A stretch of DNA of 64,000 bases, from positions 30,077,889-30,141,888 of the forward strand of contig CM067510.1 of the NCBI GenBank assembly GCA_034509495.1. Reading direction: 5' to 3'. The notes under the pieces are model-generated. The model saw only the letters and a program-made list of their open reading frames with translations. It made no database searches and was not told the origin of the DNA. This document shows, piece by piece, positions 61,167 to 64,000 of the stretch (its first letter is position 1; every line of letters starts with the position of its first letter). This DNA comes from Acestrorhynchus altus (lineage: Eukaryota; Chordata; Actinopteri; Characiformes; Acestrorhynchidae). The translations under genes were made by a program, and so were the position numbers.

Positions 61167-61969
61167 GTGAGGCCTGTGGGGGGGAGAGAGGGAGCATTCC
61201 TGTCTTTCAGCACTGCTGGGGTCCTGAACCCTGATTTGTGAGCCTGCTCTGAGATGGCAAAAACATCCCTAAGAACATACGAACTGATAACGATCTCTCT
61301 GATGTAAAACTCCAAATTGGAATGCTAGATATGCTCCGTATGGTCCCACCAGCCACTTTCCAGGTACGCACTTTGGAAAACAGACAGGTACAAGATGTAT
61401 TTCACGAGCAAAAAAGTAGCAGATCATGCCTCAGGTATGTAAAGGTGGTAGAGGCTATGTTAGTTTAACCTCTGTCACTCAGGCTTTGTGACTCACCTTT
61501 TTCTTTTTTTATGCGTCCTGGGTCTTTCCTCTATCCCTCCAGAATTATGTCATGGAGCACACAGGCTTTATTATTTTTTATTGTTTTATTTTTGTTTTTA
61601 CTGTGTTTTACTTGGGTTTCCATAAACCTTCAAATATATTAATATATTTAGTTGGACATTACCGGCATCAGAACACCAGGCACAGGATTTGCTGCCAAAG
61701 CCACAAGCATGTTAAGAACATCAGTATGGGCGCATTTACAGATATGCTTTACAAGATACTTGGGCGAATATAGAGCTTCTTAAGTTATATTGTATGATAA
61801 CGTCAGCACATTTGGGAACAGTTTATTTGAAGACTGTCTACATAGGAATGTTGTAACACATACGCAAGTGTTAAATAATGGCTTATTTATTATTTAACAA
61901 AGCAGTATTTGAGTTTTTATGCGCAGATTGTGCCCAATAACATTGCAGTGACATGCAGTGATATATAGA

Positions 61970-62480
61970 ACAGAATAGAACAGAATAGAACAGAATAGAA
62001 TAGAACTTTATTGATCCCTTGGGAGGGTTCCTTCAGGGAAATTAAGGTTCCAGTAGCAGCATCAGTGCAGTACAGAAAGTAGAAAGATAGATAATAATAA
62101 TTTAGTAAGACACACAATATAAATGTAAAGAATATATAATATAGAGACTATATTACAATATACAATATAGATAATAGTGCATGAGAAAAGGGTCCTGTAG
62201 GAGGGGGTATTGCACATTATTATTGCACTTTTTAAACTGTTTATTGCACAGTCCAGTTGTGTTTTGGTGGTTGGGTTGCAGGTTACTGTTAACTATTTGG
62301 TTCGAATCCTACTCACTCCCATCCTTTATCCTCCTGTTACCACTCATCCCCCAGAGAGGAGTTGTACAGTCTGATGGCGTGCGGGACAAAAGAGTTTTTA
62401 AGTCTGTTGGTCCTGCACTTGGGAAGGAGCAGTCTCTCACTGAACAGGCTCACTGAAAATCTGTCTGTATAAAATCTACA
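61970..62480 (+). mobile_element. Non-LTR retroelement end fragment
   Basis: Starts with an (AGAATAGAAC)n-like repeat and ACTTTATTGATCCC, includes GAGTTGTACAGTCTGATGGC and GGAAGGAGCAGTCTCTCACTG, a common fish LINE-associated block. A related but shorter piece is at 58920-59000. Confidence 0.6.
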
Positions 62481-62703
62481 GGTGGCAAAAGTAAAGTGTA
62501 CCATTCAAATAAAATGGGATCCATAGAAATGATGGTTGTTAAAAGTGGTATTAATGGAACAAATGTTCAGCGCTTTAGTTTAAAGGCTCTTATATCAGTT
62601 CAATATCATTTAATTCACAGACATCTAGTCTTGTGAAAGTGACATATGCTGTTGATAAGCACTCAATTGTTGTTTTTCAACCCTTTATCATCCATAGCCA
62701 GAA

Positions 62704-62706
<3 letters not shown>

Positions 62707-62753
<47 letters not shown>
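62707..62753. repeat. (ATT)n microsatellite
   Basis: Perfect trinucleotide run. Confidence 0.97.
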
Positions 62754-62754
<1 letters not shown>

Positions 62755-62842
62755 GGCATGGTGTGATGGAAAGAGTCCTATGTTGTGTAAAAATGAATTA
62801 AAATACTAATAAAACATTTCTAATATGATTTCATATCATTAC

Positions 62843-62866
62843 TAAATGATGATGACGATGATGATA

Positions 62867-62916
<50 letters not shown>
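62843..62916. repeat. (GAT)n microsatellite
   Basis: Trinucleotide run with a few interruptions. Confidence 0.97.
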
Positions 62917-62917
<1 letters not shown>

Positions 62918-63585
62918 ATTATTATGGAATAAATAGAAGGTTGTACAGTACTGTCTGATCATGGAGTCTCTCTGGAGATCCAGATGTCTTGCCTTTAAGG
63001 TTGTGAGGAGAACACAGGGGCTCTTTGTCTGTGTGAGCAGAGCTGAAACGGGATCTGAGTGTCAGCAAAGGTGGACGTGTTTTCACGTTTAGCTGGGGCT
63101 TTATCTATTTTACACAATGCTGGCTTTATGGACCACTCTCCATTAATCACAACTTAGGTGGACCTGGAAGGCACAAAAGCTAAGCTGGTTTGACAGGAGC
63201 CCCACAGCCTTGTTATTTTAGTGGATCGACTGATCAAACTCATTCAGGTGGAGTCTTTTTGTTCAAGCGTCAATAAGATTTATTCCAACCTGGGACGGAC
63301 TGTGAGCTGAGCAATGTCCCTCTTAAAACATTCCCTTGTAACACCACCTCAGTGTCTCATTGGGGTTTGGCCAGGCTGTTAATATATAATATATAACCCA
63401 AAAATCATATTCAGTCACAGTTCAATTCACAAAAAATATAAAATAAATGCTGTATTTCTATGTAGTATTTAATAACCTATGTAATTTTCCCTCTATTTTC
63501 TGCTTTCCCTCCATTACATTAGTATAGTATAGTAAAAGTTAAAAGTTAAAGGTCCTAATTTGCATTCAGCAGATTGTGTCATTAT

Positions 63586-63893
63586 TACCGTATTTTCCGG
63601 ACTATAGAGTGCACTTCCATATAAGCCACACCCGCAAAGCTAGCTCTTCACACAGCAGTCCAGCCTTTCAGAACCCATTGGTGATGGTAGATTCCTTCAC
63701 GGTGCTCCATGCTGTTAGGATCTACTGACAGATATCCTAACTGAAAATTAACGCTTTTCTTCTGTGGTTTTCAACTTTGACTTTCTACCTCTTTCCACCC
63801 CCTGGCAGGTGAAGAAAAACCCGCATCTCATTATAAGCTGCATGGTTTAAAGCGTGGAAAAAAGTACCGGCTTATAGGCCAGAAAATACAGTA
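63586..63893. mobile_element. MITE with TIRs at the right edge
   Basis: About 308 bp with ends TACCGTATTTTCCGGACTAT and the inverse GGCCAGAAAATACAGTA, plus inner complementary TATAAGCC/GGCTTATA. A widespread vertebrate TIR sequence; no ORF. Confidence 0.8.
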
Positions 63894-64000
63894 CTTGTTG
63901 CTCAGATAAAGGGGAAAACTGGACTATATGCAGGAATACACAGAGTCTAAGGTAAAGGTGCTTCTAGACCCACTATGCTGCACACAGGAGAATTTGACCT

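Noticed and set aside
60788..61315. 175-codon minus ORF opposite the last rod exon
   Set aside because: Antisense shadow of the rod exon plus the TC repeat.
61543..61771. Possible further rod exon after CCCTCCAG at 61542
   Set aside because: The reading after this acceptor-like site is hydrophobic and not coiled coil, and it does not match the next MYH rod segment.

Overview
The window looks like teleost fish nuclear DNA. It has small exons with GT-AG introns, dense di-, tri- and tetranucleotide microsatellites, and many Tc1/mariner-type, non-LTR and MITE-like relics. The repeat types are reminiscent of otophysan fishes (catfish or characin-like), but that narrower placement is a guess. Roughly 3% of the window is coding.

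Layout: (1) 1-10565 has no supported gene; it holds interspersed repeats, a 58-bp-period minisatellite and the upstream region of the first gene. (2) 10566-20131 (+) is a complete 13-exon class B GPCR, the glucagon-like peptide 2 receptor gene glp2r (526 aa predicted). (3) 20878-21834 (-) is recoverin, rcvrn (3 exons, 203 aa), tail-to-tail with glp2r. (4) 22914-25260 (+) is 6-pyruvoyl-tetrahydropterin synthase, pts (6 exons, 143 aa), head-to-head with rcvrn across about 1.1 kb. (5) 25261-39937 has no recognisable gene, only Tc1 relics and unassigned sequence. (6) 39938 to beyond 61166 (+) carries six exons coding for the S2/rod coiled coil of a class II myosin heavy chain. No motor-domain exon is visible upstream, and the first coding exon opens with its own Met just after an in-frame stop. 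A possible alternative first exon lies at 47485-47631. The gene probably continues past the right edge.

The GLP2R-RCVRN order matches the mammalian arrangement (human 17p13, where GAS7 and the sarcomeric MYH cluster follow), so a myosin rod gene beside them is suggestive. PTS is not part of that human block. The genes share no pathway: a gut peptide receptor, a photoreceptor calcium sensor, a tetrahydrobiopterin enzyme and a myosin rod protein.

The most unusual items are the apparently headless myosin gene and a dispersed family of about 0.6-0.7 kb elements with candidate terminal inverted repeats. That family is present at least nine times in both orientations, and three copies are interrupted by other transposons. 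I could run no searches, so repeat family names are by recognition only.
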